A stretch of 29,220 nucleotides of DNA from CAZPAN01 sp964581165 (GTDB lineage Bacteria; Actinomycetota; Coriobacteriia; Coriobacteriales; CADBOM01), in NCBI GenBank assembly GCA_964581165.1, contig CAZOMM010000021.1, positions 1 to 29,220 of the forward strand, read 5' to 3'. The notes under the pieces were generated by a model that was not told the DNA's origin, made no database searches, and was given only the letters and a program-made list of their open reading frames with translations. A program made the position numbers and the translations under genes. Positions 13,706 to 22,577 of this stretch are shown here, one piece after another; positions within the stretch are counted from its first letter, which is position 1, and the number at the start of each line of letters is the position of its first letter.

Positions 13706-16700
13706 TTAGGCATCGGCATAGACTTCTTTGAGCTTGAGCAGATGCTCATAGCGTTCCATTGCCGCCTGCTCATTGCGCTCAAAAAGCTCCTCTGCACGAT
13801 CTGGGAACTCACGGGTCAAGCGACTATAACGTGCCTCGTTCATGAGGAAGTCGCGATAGCCACCTGCAGGCTCCTTTGAGTCGAGTGTGAACTTTTTGCC
13901 TACCGGAGCGGCTGGATTAAACCTGAACAGGTTCCAGTATCCGCATTCAACAGCGCGCTTCATCTCACTTTGGCAATTCATCATGCCGCCTTTGATCGAG
14001 TGCATCTCGCAAGGCGAATAGCCAATAATGATCGATGGTCCAGGATAAGCCTCGGCTTCGGCGATGGCTTTTATGGTTTGAGCAGGCTTGGCTCCCATTG
14101 CAACTTGTGCCACATATACATATCCGTAGCTCATGGCAATCTCGGCAAGGCTTTTCTTTTTGATATCCTTACCAGCTGCTGCAAACTCTGCAACCTGGCC
14201 GATATTCGAAGCCTTAGATGCCTGACCACCTGTGTTTGAGTAAACCTCGGTGTCAAACACAAACACATTAACGTCGTGGCCCGAGGCGAGTACGTGATCG
14301 AGTCCACCAAAGCCAATGTCGTAGGCCCAACCGTCGCCACCAAAAATCCAGAACGATCTCTTTGTTAGGTAGTCGCGGTTATCAAGTATGGCATTGATGG
14401 CTTCAAGACCATGTGAGCAGCTCTCCTTGTCTACTTTCTCGAGTTGCTCTACATAAGTCGCAGCGGCCTCTTTGCCAGCAACAGGATCATTCATTGTGTC
14501 GAGCCATGCCTGTGCTGCTTCGCTCAACTCAGCAGGCACATGGTCAGTTTTGATGATCTTGTTGGTGTTTTGCACGATAATGTCGCGAACTGCCTCATAA
14601 CCAAGAAGCATACCCAAGCCATGCTCTGCGTTATCCTCAAACAGCGAGTTAGACCAAGCCGGTCCGTGTCCTTCGGCATCAACGGTATATGGAGAGGTGG
14701 CTGCTGGACCTCCCCAAATCGAGGAGCAACCTGTTGCGTTTGCAACAAACATACGGTCGCCAAACAGCTGAGTTATAAGACGAGCATATGAGGTTTCGGC
14801 ACAGCCTGCGCAGGCACCAGAGAACTCGAGGAGCGGACGGCAGAACTGGCTTCCCTTAACGCTTGTATCTTGTAGTGCTGGCTTGTCGGATACCTGAGAG
14901 GCACAGTAGTCAAAGATCTCCTGTTCACTAAGCTGGCTTTGTGTGTCAACCATCTTAAGAGAGTCAGTTGGGCACTGACCAATGCAAACGCCACAACCCA
15001 TGCAATCAAGCGGCGAGACAGCGAGCGTGTATTTGAGTCCTGCCGCAGCCTTCCCCTTTGCATCGAGCAGGCGTGTGTTTGCAGGAGCTGCCGTAGCCTC
15101 TTCTTCTGTGAGGGCATATGGGCGGATTGTTGCATGCGGGCAAACGAATGCACACTGATTACACTGGATGCAAGTTTCTGCATTCCACTCGGGAACAAGC
15201 GTTGCAACGCCGCGTTTTTGATATGCCGCTGCGCCTTGTTCAAACTGGCCATCAGCATGCTCAACAAATACAGATACAGGCAGGCGATCTCCATCCATAA
15301 GTTCAACAGGATTCATGATCTCGTGAACCTGCTTAACGAGATTAGCGCGACCCTGGGGTGCTCCGGCAGCGGGGGAGTCGTCTGCTGTCTTCCAGCTCTC
15401 AGGTACCTCGATCTGCACAAATGCAGTTGCACCTGCATCGATTGCGCGATGATTGTTGTCTACAACGTCTTGTCCTTTTTTCAGGTACGACTTTGTTGCC
15501 GCATCCTTCATGTGCCCAATTGCTTCTTCTTGGGGCAACACCTTTGCAAGTGCAAAGAAGGCCGATTGAAGGATGGTGTTTGTACGCTTTCCCATACCAA
15601 CTTGGCGTGCGATGTCGATAGCGTTGATTGTGTAGAGCTTCACATCGTTGTTGGCGATGTAGCGCTTGGCCTCGCCGCTGAGCTGGCGCTCAAGCTCTTC
15701 GAAATCCCACTGGCAGTTGATAAGGAACACACCACCAGGCTTTACATCGTTTACCATGCGGAAGTTCTTAGTTACATAGCTTGGATTGTGGCAGGCAACA
15801 AAGTCTGCCTTGTTGATGTAATAGGGGCTACGGATTGGCTCATCGCCAAAGCGCAGGTGGCTAATTGTTACGCCGCCAGTTTTCTTTGAGTCGTACTGGA
15901 AGTAGGCCTGAACATATTTATCGGTGTGATCTCCAATGATCTTGATGGAGTTCTTGTTTGCACCAACTGTGCCGTCTCCGCCAAGTCCCCAGAACTTGCA
16001 CTCGATGGTGCTCGCATTGGCGGTGTTGGGGCAGTCGGGATCTTCTGGAAGAGAGAGATGAGTAACGTCGTCGACGATACCAACTGTAAACTCGCGACGT
16101 GGCTCGTCTTTTGACAGCTCTGCAAACACCGCAAAAGCCGAGGCTGGGGGAGTGTCTTTTGAGGCAAGTCCGTAGCGGCCACCTGTAACGATAAGGTCGC
16201 TGCGACCCTCGTGCGCAAGTGCGTTTACCACGTCCATGTAGAGTGGCTCTCCGAGTGCACCTGGCTCCTTTGTGCGATCCATAACGGCGATCTTTTTCAC
16301 TGTATCAGGCAGCACTGCAACAAACTTTTCAGAAACAAATGGGCGATACAGACGAACCTTAACAAGGCCAACTTTTTCGCCATTTGCGTTGAGATAGTCT
16401 ACAACCTCTTCTACTACGTCACAGAAAGAACCCATCGCAATGATTACGCGATCTGCATCGGGCGCACCATAGTAGTTGAACAGCTCATAGTTCGTACCGA
16501 GCTTTGCATTGACTTGGTGCATGTAGTTCTCGACGATGTCGGGGAAGGCTGTGTAGTGATTGTTGCAAGCCTCGCGGTGTTGGAAGAAGATGTCGCCGTT
16601 TTCGTGACTTCCTCGCATTGCCGGATGATCCGGGTTAAGTGAATGTTTACGGAAGGAGTAAACAGCATCCATGTCACACATTTCGGCAAGGTCTGCATAA

Positions 16701-17260
16701 TCCCACACTGCGATCTTTTGAACCTCGTGCGATGTGCGGAATCCATCGAAGAAATTGAGAACAGGCATATGTCCTTTGATGGCTGCAAGATGTGCAACTG
16801 CCGAGAGATCCATAACCTCTTGTACATTGGATTCGGCAAGCATTGCAAAGCCAGTTTGGCGACAAGCCATGACATCGGAGTGATCACCAAAAATTGAGAG
16901 CGCCTGAGTTGAAACTGTGCGTGCACTCACATGAAATACAGTTGGCAACTGCTCGGCGGCTATCTTATACATATTTGGGATCATAAGGAGAAGACCTTGT
17001 GATGCTGTATAGGTTGTCGTGAGGGCACCTGTTGCAAGTGAACCGTGAACTGCACCGGCAGCCCCACCTTCGGATTGCATCTCACAGACTTTTACCGTGG
17101 TGCCAAAGATATTTTTTGTTCCTGCAGCTGCCCATTGATCTACATAATCGGCCATAGGGCTAGACGGGGTGATCGGGTAGATCCCTGCCACCTCGGTAAA
17201 CGCATACGACACATAAGCAGCTGCGTTGTTTCCATCCATCGACTTGAATTCTCGCGTCAT
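13706..17260 (-). CDS. nifJ: Pyruvate:ferredoxin (flavodoxin) oxidoreductase
   Basis: 1184 residues, the normal length for the single-chain homodimeric enzyme. It oxidises pyruvate with CoA to acetyl-CoA and CO2, giving electrons to ferredoxin. The domains are complete: N-terminal pyruvate-binding region with GIYPITPSSPMADY; two ferredoxin-type 4Fe-4S motifs, CIQCNQCAFVCP (about residue 696) and CMGCGVCIGQCP (about 752); the proximal-cluster segment CAGCAETSY; and the thiamine diphosphate site GGDGWAYDIGFGG through NTGGQ (about 973-1007). The frame is open upstream to 17419, but the true start is ATG 17260: AGGAGAGAGG lies just before it and the protein then begins MTREFKSMDGNNA, as in known enzymes. 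It is monocistronic with a 268-base leader region and a shared terminator at its 3' end. This is the central catabolic enzyme of the window. Confidence 0.97.
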   Translation of the reverse strand: MTREFKSMDGNNAAAYVSYAFTEVAGIYPITPSSPMADYVDQWAAAGTKNIFGTTVKVCEMQSEGGAAGAVHGSLATGALTTTYTASQGLLLMIPNMYKIAAEQLPTVFHVSARTVSTQALSIFGDHSDVMACRQTGFAMLAESNVQEVMDLSAVAHLAAIKGHMPVLNFFDGFRTSHEVQKIAVWDYADLAEMCDMDAVYSFRKHSLNPDHPAMRGSHENGDIFFQHREACNNHYTAFPDIVENYMHQVNAKLGTNYELFNYYGAPDADRVIIAMGSFCDVVEEVVDYLNANGEKVGLVKVRLYRPFVSEKFVAVLPDTVKKIAVMDRTKEPGALGEPLYMDVVNALAHEGRSDLIVTGGRYGLASKDTPPASAFAVFAELSKDEPRREFTVGIVDDVTHLSLPEDPDCPNTANASTIECKFWGLGGDGTVGANKNSIKIIGDHTDKYVQAYFQYDSKKTGGVTISHLRFGDEPIRSPYYINKADFVACHNPSYVTKNFRMVNDVKPGGVFLINCQWDFEELERQLSGEAKRYIANNDVKLYTINAIDIARQVGMGKRTNTILQSAFFALAKVLPQEEAIGHMKDAATKSYLKKGQDVVDNNHRAIDAGATAFVQIEVPESWKTADDSPAAGAPQGRANLVKQVHEIMNPVELMDGDRLPVSVFVEHADGQFEQGAAAYQKRGVATLVPEWNAETCIQCNQCAFVCPHATIRPYALTEEEATAAPANTRLLDAKGKAAAGLKYTLAVSPLDCMGCGVCIGQCPTDSLKMVDTQSQLSEQEIFDYCASQVSDKPALQDTSVKGSQFCRPLLEFSGACAGCAETSYARLITQLFGDRMFVANATGCSSIWGGPAATSPYTVDAEGHGPAWSNSLFEDNAEHGLGMLLGYEAVRDIIVQNTNKIIKTDHVPAELSEAAQAWLDTMNDPVAGKEAAATYVEQLEKVDKESCSHGLEAINAILDNRDYLTKRSFWIFGGDGWAYDIGFGGLDHVLASGHDVNVFVFDTEVYSNTGGQASKASNIGQVAEFAAAGKDIKKKSLAEIAMSYGYVYVAQVAMGAKPAQTIKAIAEAEAYPGPSIIIGYSPCEMHSIKGGMMNCQSEMKRAVECGYWNLFRFNPAAPVGKKFTLDSKEPAGGYRDFLMNEARYSRLTREFPDRAEELFERNEQAAMERYEHLLKLKEVYADA

Positions 17261-17528
17261 GGACCTCTCTCCTCTCAACGGAAACGGGATGTAGCCGGAA
17301 AAAGACGATGCCGTGCTAGTACCGATGTCTCTTTGTGAGACGAACCAGCTGAGAGACGGCCTTCCCCTCGTCTTGCGGCCAGCATTTATGGCTTGTGTGC
17401 GAGCCAAGAGCATCCGCATATGATAGGAGAGCGAAGTAAGCTGGGGTGTTTTGCAAAAAATTCAGGGTGCTGCCTGTCGGTGAGTGGGTTATTCTCTCTG
17501 CTTTAAATTGCTTTGTGTAGTGCAAAAA
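17261..17528 (-). promoter_or_regulatory. nifJ upstream region with possible structured leader
   Basis: Read in the nifJ direction, GTCTCT and AGAGAC (complementary, about 25 bases apart), a competing GTCTC/GAGAC hairpin, and an outer GCCGT/ACGGC pair occur within about 17290-17350. These could form alternative leader structures. A TATCAT box at about 17421-17426 is a possible -10, but I find no good -35. I cannot match it to a known riboswitch. Confidence 0.25.
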
Positions 17529-17843
17529 TCACTCGCTATGATGTTTCCACCCGGATCCTTCTGAGTATTGCTGATGGTGGGATTGTGGTGTCTGTGTTCC
17601 ATGTTTGGAATGGTGCTGCGATTGGATATAAGCGCTATTGCTGACAGACCAATCGGAGCCTTCAGCAACAGGATCTTCATTGCTAGACGAGTCAGGGTTT
17701 TCTAAGGCGGAACTCTGTTGTTCTGCCTGTTCGCTTGCCGGAGTCTCTTCGACGAGCGCAGGTCCATTTTCTTGGAATTTGAAGCCAAGAAGCGAGATGC
17801 AAAGCAAGGTCGCCAAAGCCACAGCAATGATTACTTTTTTCAT
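17529..17843 (-). CDS. Small membrane-anchored or secreted His-rich protein
   Basis: 104 residues from the ATG at 17843, preceded by GAGGGGG about nine bases upstream. The N-terminus is MKKVIIAVALATLLCISLLGF, a signal sequence or anchor. The rest is acidic and Ser/Glu/Gln-rich (residues ~22-65), then ends in a tail with eight His residues as HH, KH, HH and KHHSE patterns. No family recognised. The His tail may bind a transition metal, which is inference. The frame extends upstream to 17978, but that part translates the 34-bp repeats and is probably not coding. It lies upstream of nifJ on the same strand with a 268-base gap. Confidence 0.6.
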   Translation of the reverse strand: MKKVIIAVALATLLCISLLGFKFQENGPALVEETPASEQAEQQSSALENPDSSSNEDPVAEGSDWSVSNSAYIQSQHHSKHGTQTPQSHHQQYSEGSGWKHHSE

Positions 17844-17861
17844 GCCGGTTGCCCCCTCTTT

Positions 17862-17929
17862 TGTACGACATCGCCCGATATTTGTATGACACCGCTGTGC
17901 GGCATCTCCCGGTATTTGTACGACACCGC
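17862..17929 (-). repeat. 34-bp tandem repeat, two copies, before the His-rich gene
   Basis: Two adjoining 34-base units (17929 to 17896 and 17895 to 17862 on minus) share 29 positions; each begins GCGGTGTC and contains TACAAATA. The core GRTGTCRTACAAA occurs three times in all. It lies just upstream of the ribosome binding site of the small gene. Confidence 0.75.
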
Positions 17930-18115
17930 TCGATATCCTCTTAGCAGAGAATCTATTGATGATAGTTCCCATCTGCAAAAACGATACTCTCCTGGTTAGA
18001 GCGCATATTTTTTCTAGCCGTTTGAATACTATCTCAAGTTGTCGTTAGTTGGTGAGGTGATGACAGAAATTGTACGTTTTCGGGAGATCCATTTGGGGGT
18101 TTAGTAGCGGAGTTT

Positions 18116-18191
18116 TGGTGGGCCGTAAGGGTTTCGAACCCTTGACCTTGGGATTAAAAGTCCCCTGCTCTGCCTACTGAGCTAACGGCCC
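18116..18191 (-). tRNA. tRNA-Lys (anticodon TTT)
   Basis: The minus strand folds as a complete tRNA. Acceptor stem GGGCCGT (18191-18185) pairs with ACGGCCC (18126-18120), the D-arm contains GCTCAGTAGGCAGAGC, the anticodon loop is ACTTTTAAT with anticodon TTT, and the T-arm reads AAGGGTTCGAAACCCTT. Discriminator A and an encoded CCA (18118-18116) complete the 3' end. Confidence 0.97.
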
Positions 18192-18208
18192 CTGAACACA
18201 CCCGAGTG

Positions 18209-18237
18209 AGTTTACTTAACTAGCATTGTAGGGTCAA
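18209..18237 (-). promoter_or_regulatory. Promoter of tRNA-Lys
   Basis: On the minus strand, TTGACC (18237-18232) is followed after exactly 17 bases by TAAACT (18214-18209), placing the start of transcription about 10-15 bases before the tRNA. This is a near-consensus sigma-70-type promoter. Confidence 0.75.
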
Positions 18238-18264
18238 ACCCTTGTTTTGTGGAATGTCGATCTT

Positions 18265-18294
18265 TTGAGTGTAAGGCAATTCGCGTACTATATT
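18265..18294 (+). promoter_or_regulatory. Promoter of the metallo-beta-lactamase-fold gene
   Basis: TTGAGT (18265-18270) and TATATT (18289-18294) are separated by 18 bases, about 85 bases before the gene start. TGATCGACAC occurs at 18301-18310 and 18314-18323, with related TGATCGGC at 18333-18340 and the inverted form TGTCGATC at 18255-18262. These boxes flank the start of transcription and look like regulator sites. Confidence 0.55.
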
Positions 18295-18380
18295 TTTGGC
18301 TGATCGACACGACTGATCGACACATTTGTGTTTGATCGGCATTTTTTGGGATATTGGATTATGGAAGAGAAGGAGAGTCC

Positions 18381-19271
18381 ATGTCTTATTCAAATAATGC
18401 TATGGAAATTCGCCACCAATCTCACGGCAAGGGAAAACTCTCTACAATGACCTGCATCTCCAATGATTATGGTTTTGCGGTTTGCTCATTTGTTGTAATG
18501 GGCAAGAAGGAAGCTGTGGTTGTTGATACCCAATGGACGCGTTCAAATGCTCACAGGGTGGTCGCTGAGATTATTGATTCAGGCAAGGAGCTCAAGACAA
18601 TCGTTCTTTCTCATGCTCATCCCGATCACTATTTTGGCACTGAGGTATTTTTGCAGGCTTTCCCCGATGCCGTTGTCTACGCTATGCCTGAAGACATCCC
18701 CACCATTCGAGAAGAGATTAGCGGCAAGCGTGATTATTGGATCGATCAACCAGGTATGGGCAGGCTAAATGTTCCGGTTAGCAATGACATTCCGATGATT
18801 CCGCTAGAGGATGATTCGGTGTATTGCGAAGGCGAAGAAATTCGCATTTACAAAAAAGTTTGGGGCGATCTCAAGTACAACACCATGACATGGGTTCCTT
18901 CTATCAAGACCCTCTATGGCAGCGATATTTTGTTTAGCAATGCCCACGCTTTTACCTGTGAAGTGTCTGCTAAAGGTCGTGCAAAGTGGAAGGCAGATCT
19001 TGATAGGTTTGAGGCTTTTGATGCCGATGTGGTTGTTCCCGGGCATGCTAAGTGGGGAGAGCCATTTGATGGCAGGTCATTCGACTTTACACGCGCCTAT
19101 ATCGATGCTACCGAGGAGGAGCTGGCCAACACTTCCACTACAGAGGAGTTCTACTACAACATGGCTATGCGTTTTCCTGATGCACTGCTGCTTCGCTCTA
19201 ATGAGATGAATTCAGCGGTGTTTAAAGGTGGGCGTGAATGGTACTTCTCTGATGAAGAAGACGATGAGTAA
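18381..19271 (+). CDS. Metallo-beta-lactamase-fold hydrolase
   Basis: 296 residues from ATG 18381, preceded by AAGGAGAG; an in-frame TTG 27 bases earlier lacks a ribosome binding site. The metal-binding motif HAHPDH is at residues 78-83, with later ligands in the YGSDILFSNAHAF and VVPGHAKWGEP segments. This is the typical layout of stand-alone MBL-fold hydrolases that act on thioesters, lactones, phosphoesters or other substrates. No catalytic subfamily can be assigned from sequence alone. The protein ends in an acidic tail (DEEDDE). It is four bases from the convergent FtsX permease gene, so the two transcripts probably overlap at their 3' ends. No signal peptide is seen, so it is probably cytoplasmic. 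Confidence 0.87.
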   Translation: MSYSNNAMEIRHQSHGKGKLSTMTCISNDYGFAVCSFVVMGKKEAVVVDTQWTRSNAHRVVAEIIDSGKELKTIVLSHAHPDHYFGTEVFLQAFPDAVVYAMPEDIPTIREEISGKRDYWIDQPGMGRLNVPVSNDIPMIPLEDDSVYCEGEEIRIYKKVWGDLKYNTMTWVPSIKTLYGSDILFSNAHAFTCEVSAKGRAKWKADLDRFEAFDADVVVPGHAKWGEPFDGRSFDFTRAYIDATEEELANTSTTEEFYYNMAMRFPDALLLRSNEMNSAVFKGGREWYFSDEEDDE

Positions 19272-19275
19272 GGCC

Positions 19276-22200
19276 TCACTCAACCGACTTAAGGCTTTCG
19301 ACCATCGAGATCTTATTAAGCTTGTATTTCATACCCACAGAGATAATTGCGGTAAATAGCATCGTTAAAACAAAGGATATTAAGAAACTGGCGAGGTGGA
19401 TCTCTCGTCCAAACATCACTAAATCCACCTCGGCAGTTACCACCACAAAGTTCTCAAGAGCAATTCCCACAACCAAACCTATTATTGCCCCTATGAGCGA
19501 TAGCAAAATGATTTCTCTAAAAATGTAGGTGGTGTACTCACTAGGAGTAAATCCAAGAACTTTGAGTGTGGCAATTTCTCGCTGTCTTTCGGCTATGTTG
19601 ATATTGGTGAGGTTATAGAGCACAACAAATGCCAGTGCAGCAGCAGCCAAAATCAAGACTACAATAACCGAATCTACGCTCGATAGCGCTTCGCGATAGT
19701 AATTGATCGCCTCGTCAATATAGCTTACAGTGCTCACTCCAGATATTGACAAAATGTCATCTGAGAGAATCATCTTATCTGCAGTGTCTTCTGTGGTAAT
19801 AGCTAAGACAGTTAGGTATTCACAATCGTTACCTGTTACTTCTGTATATAGCTCTGGCATCATATAGACGTAGTGATTCACGTAGTTTTCCATGATGCCG
19901 CCAACTGTAAATGTAAAGCCCTCTCCTATGGCATTTCCAACCGTATCCTCTTCAAATAGGACAAACTCGTCCCCGACCTCAAGATCAAAAGTTGTAGCAA
20001 TCTTTTCTGTGATGATTACAGTTTGTGAGTCGAGTTCAAGAATCTCTGAGCTTTGTCTATTTCGTAAGCTCATATAGCTGTCAAACGCCTCTGGGTTTTG
20101 AGGGATCTCAACATACACTCTCAGATCTGATTCATCGCTACTTAGAGCTTCGGCCACCATGTTTGTGGAGTGTACCATCGTGAAGTTTTCGATGCGGCTG
20201 TCCTCATTTAGGGTCTCTATGAATTCAGAAAGCTGCTGATCGGTGATGTCATCGTCTAGTGTGATTGTTAGATTAAAAAGACAAATACAATCTTCATTTT
20301 CGTACTGCTTGTTGATGATGTCGTTAATTGAATCTCGTAAGCCAAAGCCTGTTAGTAAAAGTGCCGTACATCCAGCAATTCCAATTATTGCCATAAAGAA
20401 GCGCTTCTTGTATCTAAAGATGTTTCTGGCAGTGACCTTCCAAGAAAATGACATGCGATTCCAAATGGCTTTGATCTTTTCTAAAAAGATTCGATGTCCG
20501 GCTTTTGGAGCGCGAGGCAACATTAAGCTTGCTGGCTTTTCGCGTAAGGAGGAAGCAGCAGCCCACCATGTAGCTAAAAGCGTGATGCCAATTCCAATTA
20601 CTGCAGCCGAAATTGCAAGGCCTGCATCAATGGGAGTGGGCGTTGTAGGAACAATGTAGATGATTGAGTAGGCCTGCATGATAAAAAGCGGCAAGAATTG
20701 CGTAAGCACTAAGATTCCTATTACAGAACCTATGCCACTGGCCAACAGAGCGTAGATCAAATACTTGCTTATGATTGCTCGATTTGAATACCCCAATGCC
20801 TTGTAGGTTCCAATAAGTATGCGTTCTTCGTCAACCATTCTGGTCATTGTGGTTAGCGAAACAAGAGCTGCTACAAGGTAAAAAATTGTGGGGAATACCT
20901 GGGCAATCTTATCGATCCTAACAGCGTCAGATCCATAGGATTCAATTCCAGGGTTTTTGGTGTTGTCTAACACGTACAGATCGGGCAGCTCAATGGAATC
21001 TATGTCGCTTTGAGCATCATCAATCTGCTGCTGCGCATCGTCTAGCTGAGCTAAGGCATCCTCGCGCTGAGCTTCGTATTCTGTAAGTCCGCTGTTGTAC
21101 TCTTCTAAACCACTCTGGTATTCCGATAAACCACTCTGGTATTCCGATAAGCCGCTTTGGTATTGAGCTTTAGCTAAATCAAGGCTGGCTACACCTTCTT
21201 CATACTGCTCGAATCCCTCGTCGATCTGGGCTTGCAAGGCTTGCAACTGAGCAAGCGAATCATTTAACTGTTGCTGAGCTGCTTCAAAAGTGGCATCAAG
21301 CTGGCTTTTTTGTGCATCAATTTCGGCCTGAGCAACAGCAATCATTGCCTGAGCTTCTAGATCGCTAGGATCAATTGTGGCTGCCCATGCATCTAGTTGA
21401 GCTTGAGCTGCATCCAATTCCGTATAGGCGTAATCCATCTGCTCATCTAGCTCAGCCACACCTGCTTCGTATTCCTCCCAGCCCTCATCGAGTTGAGATT
21501 GTGCAGATTCCAACTGATTTTTAGACGATTCCAGCTCGGCTTCAGCCTCTTCAATCTGTGCTAGAGCAGAATCTAGCTGCGCATCAGAATCGTTTAGCTG
21601 AGCTTGAGCATCTTGCAGTTGAGTCAAAGCATCTGTAAGTTGAGCTTCTGCATCGTCTAGCTCTAAGAGAACTTCGTCTCGCTGTTCATTAAAATCGTCT
21701 TGCTCGCTATCGAGAGTTTCTTGTGCCTCAGCCTTGATTCTGTCTAGACGCCCTTGCGAGATCTCATCAGCGCTAGCTTCTATGCGATTTACAACCTCGC
21801 TAACAAGATTTTTGTACTCGTCGCTTCCAGCTTTGAGCTCGCGCGCACCTTCTACGGTTAAAAATGCACCTGTATAGGGTAGATCGTCTGCAAAAGCGGT
21901 GTCTGGAATGAGCATAAAATCGTCGATCGTACCGGTTCCAAGCGAGGTAGTTCCAAGCGATCCAGAGTTCAAGTAATAAGACATCCGCACAAAACCAGTT
22001 ACTGTAAACGTTGTTTCTTTAAAGGAGTCTTCTAAATCGCTTCCATCAGAAAGCGCGCTCAGCGTAACTGTATCCCCAATTCCAATCTCGGTTTCTAGTA
22101 CCGCATCGGCGCTAAGTACACACTCATTATCCGCCTGAGGCCAGCTACCCTCCACCAATATTGGTCGATTTATGTACTCGGGGTCATCGGAGTAAGCATT

Positions 22201-22572
22201 GACACCATCGCTAGTATCACTTGCCATTGCAGCTTCTACATCGAGTCCATGAATACGTATTGCGTATTGCACGTCATCTATGGTTCCTAAGGCATCTAAC
22301 TCAGTTTCTCCAACAGCATTTTCGACACCCTCTATGGCGCGGAGTTCCTCTATCGCCTCATCGTCTAGACCAAGTGTTCCCACAACTCTGATGTCGCTTA
22401 GGTTGGTTGCGTCGCCGTATTCATCGGCTGCAAGTTCCATATCTGGCCCACACATGCGAAGTCCCGAGTAAAAGCCCGTTCCAAGAGCAGCGATTATTGC
22501 AATTGCCACAAATCTGCCAATTGAACCTTTAATCGATCTTCGGATGTTTTTTGTATATGCGCTGTTGGCCAT
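19276..22572 (-). CDS. FtsX-family ABC permease with long extracytoplasmic coiled coil
   Basis: About 1098 residues from ATG 22572; a GTG at 22584, overlapping the ATPase stop, is an alternative start. The protein has a first membrane segment (about 17-37), a large outside domain, then about 250 residues (270-525) of Gln/Ala/Leu/Asp/Glu heptads forming a coiled coil with a 21-bp tandem repeat (YQSGLSE units). A cluster of membrane segments and a first FtsX domain follow (about 545-680), then a second outside domain and a final FtsX domain (about 985-1090). This matches long FtsX permeases of Gram-positive bacteria with HlyD-like coils. It pairs with the ATPase encoded just upstream. MacB-type pairs use mechanotransmission to act on substrates outside the cell. 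Cargo unknown: antimicrobial resistance, peptide export or cell-wall hydrolase control are all possible. Confidence 0.88.
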   Translation of the reverse strand: MANSAYTKNIRRSIKGSIGRFVAIAIIAALGTGFYSGLRMCGPDMELAADEYGDATNLSDIRVVGTLGLDDEAIEELRAIEGVENAVGETELDALGTIDDVQYAIRIHGLDVEAAMASDTSDGVNAYSDDPEYINRPILVEGSWPQADNECVLSADAVLETEIGIGDTVTLSALSDGSDLEDSFKETTFTVTGFVRMSYYLNSGSLGTTSLGTGTIDDFMLIPDTAFADDLPYTGAFLTVEGARELKAGSDEYKNLVSEVVNRIEASADEISQGRLDRIKAEAQETLDSEQDDFNEQRDEVLLELDDAEAQLTDALTQLQDAQAQLNDSDAQLDSALAQIEEAEAELESSKNQLESAQSQLDEGWEEYEAGVAELDEQMDYAYTELDAAQAQLDAWAATIDPSDLEAQAMIAVAQAEIDAQKSQLDATFEAAQQQLNDSLAQLQALQAQIDEGFEQYEEGVASLDLAKAQYQSGLSEYQSGLSEYQSGLEEYNSGLTEYEAQREDALAQLDDAQQQIDDAQSDIDSIELPDLYVLDNTKNPGIESYGSDAVRIDKIAQVFPTIFYLVAALVSLTTMTRMVDEERILIGTYKALGYSNRAIISKYLIYALLASGIGSVIGILVLTQFLPLFIMQAYSIIYIVPTTPTPIDAGLAISAAVIGIGITLLATWWAAASSLREKPASLMLPRAPKAGHRIFLEKIKAIWNRMSFSWKVTARNIFRYKKRFFMAIIGIAGCTALLLTGFGLRDSINDIINKQYENEDCICLFNLTITLDDDITDQQLSEFIETLNEDSRIENFTMVHSTNMVAEALSSDESDLRVYVEIPQNPEAFDSYMSLRNRQSSEILELDSQTVIITEKIATTFDLEVGDEFVLFEEDTVGNAIGEGFTFTVGGIMENYVNHYVYMMPELYTEVTGNDCEYLTVLAITTEDTADKMILSDDILSISGVSTVSYIDEAINYYREALSSVDSVIVVLILAAAALAFVVLYNLTNINIAERQREIATLKVLGFTPSEYTTYIFREIILLSLIGAIIGLVVGIALENFVVVTAEVDLVMFGREIHLASFLISFVLTMLFTAIISVGMKYKLNKISMVESLKSVE
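21079..21162 (-). repeat. 21-bp coding repeat in the coiled coil (four units)
   Basis: Four 21-base units encode the heptads YQSGLSE, YQSGLSE, YQSGLEE and YNSGLTE. The first two are nearly identical in DNA, showing recent duplication. One unit equals one heptad, so copy changes keep the coiled-coil register. Confidence 0.85.
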
Positions 22573-22577
22573 CAGAT

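Noticed and set aside
14939..15889. 316-codon open frame on plus within nifJ
   Set aside because: Antisense shadow of a well-supported gene; Cys-rich translation without family character or ribosome binding site.
17261..17419. N-terminal extension of nifJ to 17419 in the open frame
   Set aside because: The ribosome binding site and the family-typical N-terminus (MTREFKSMDGNNA) place the start at 17260; the extension has no matching domain.
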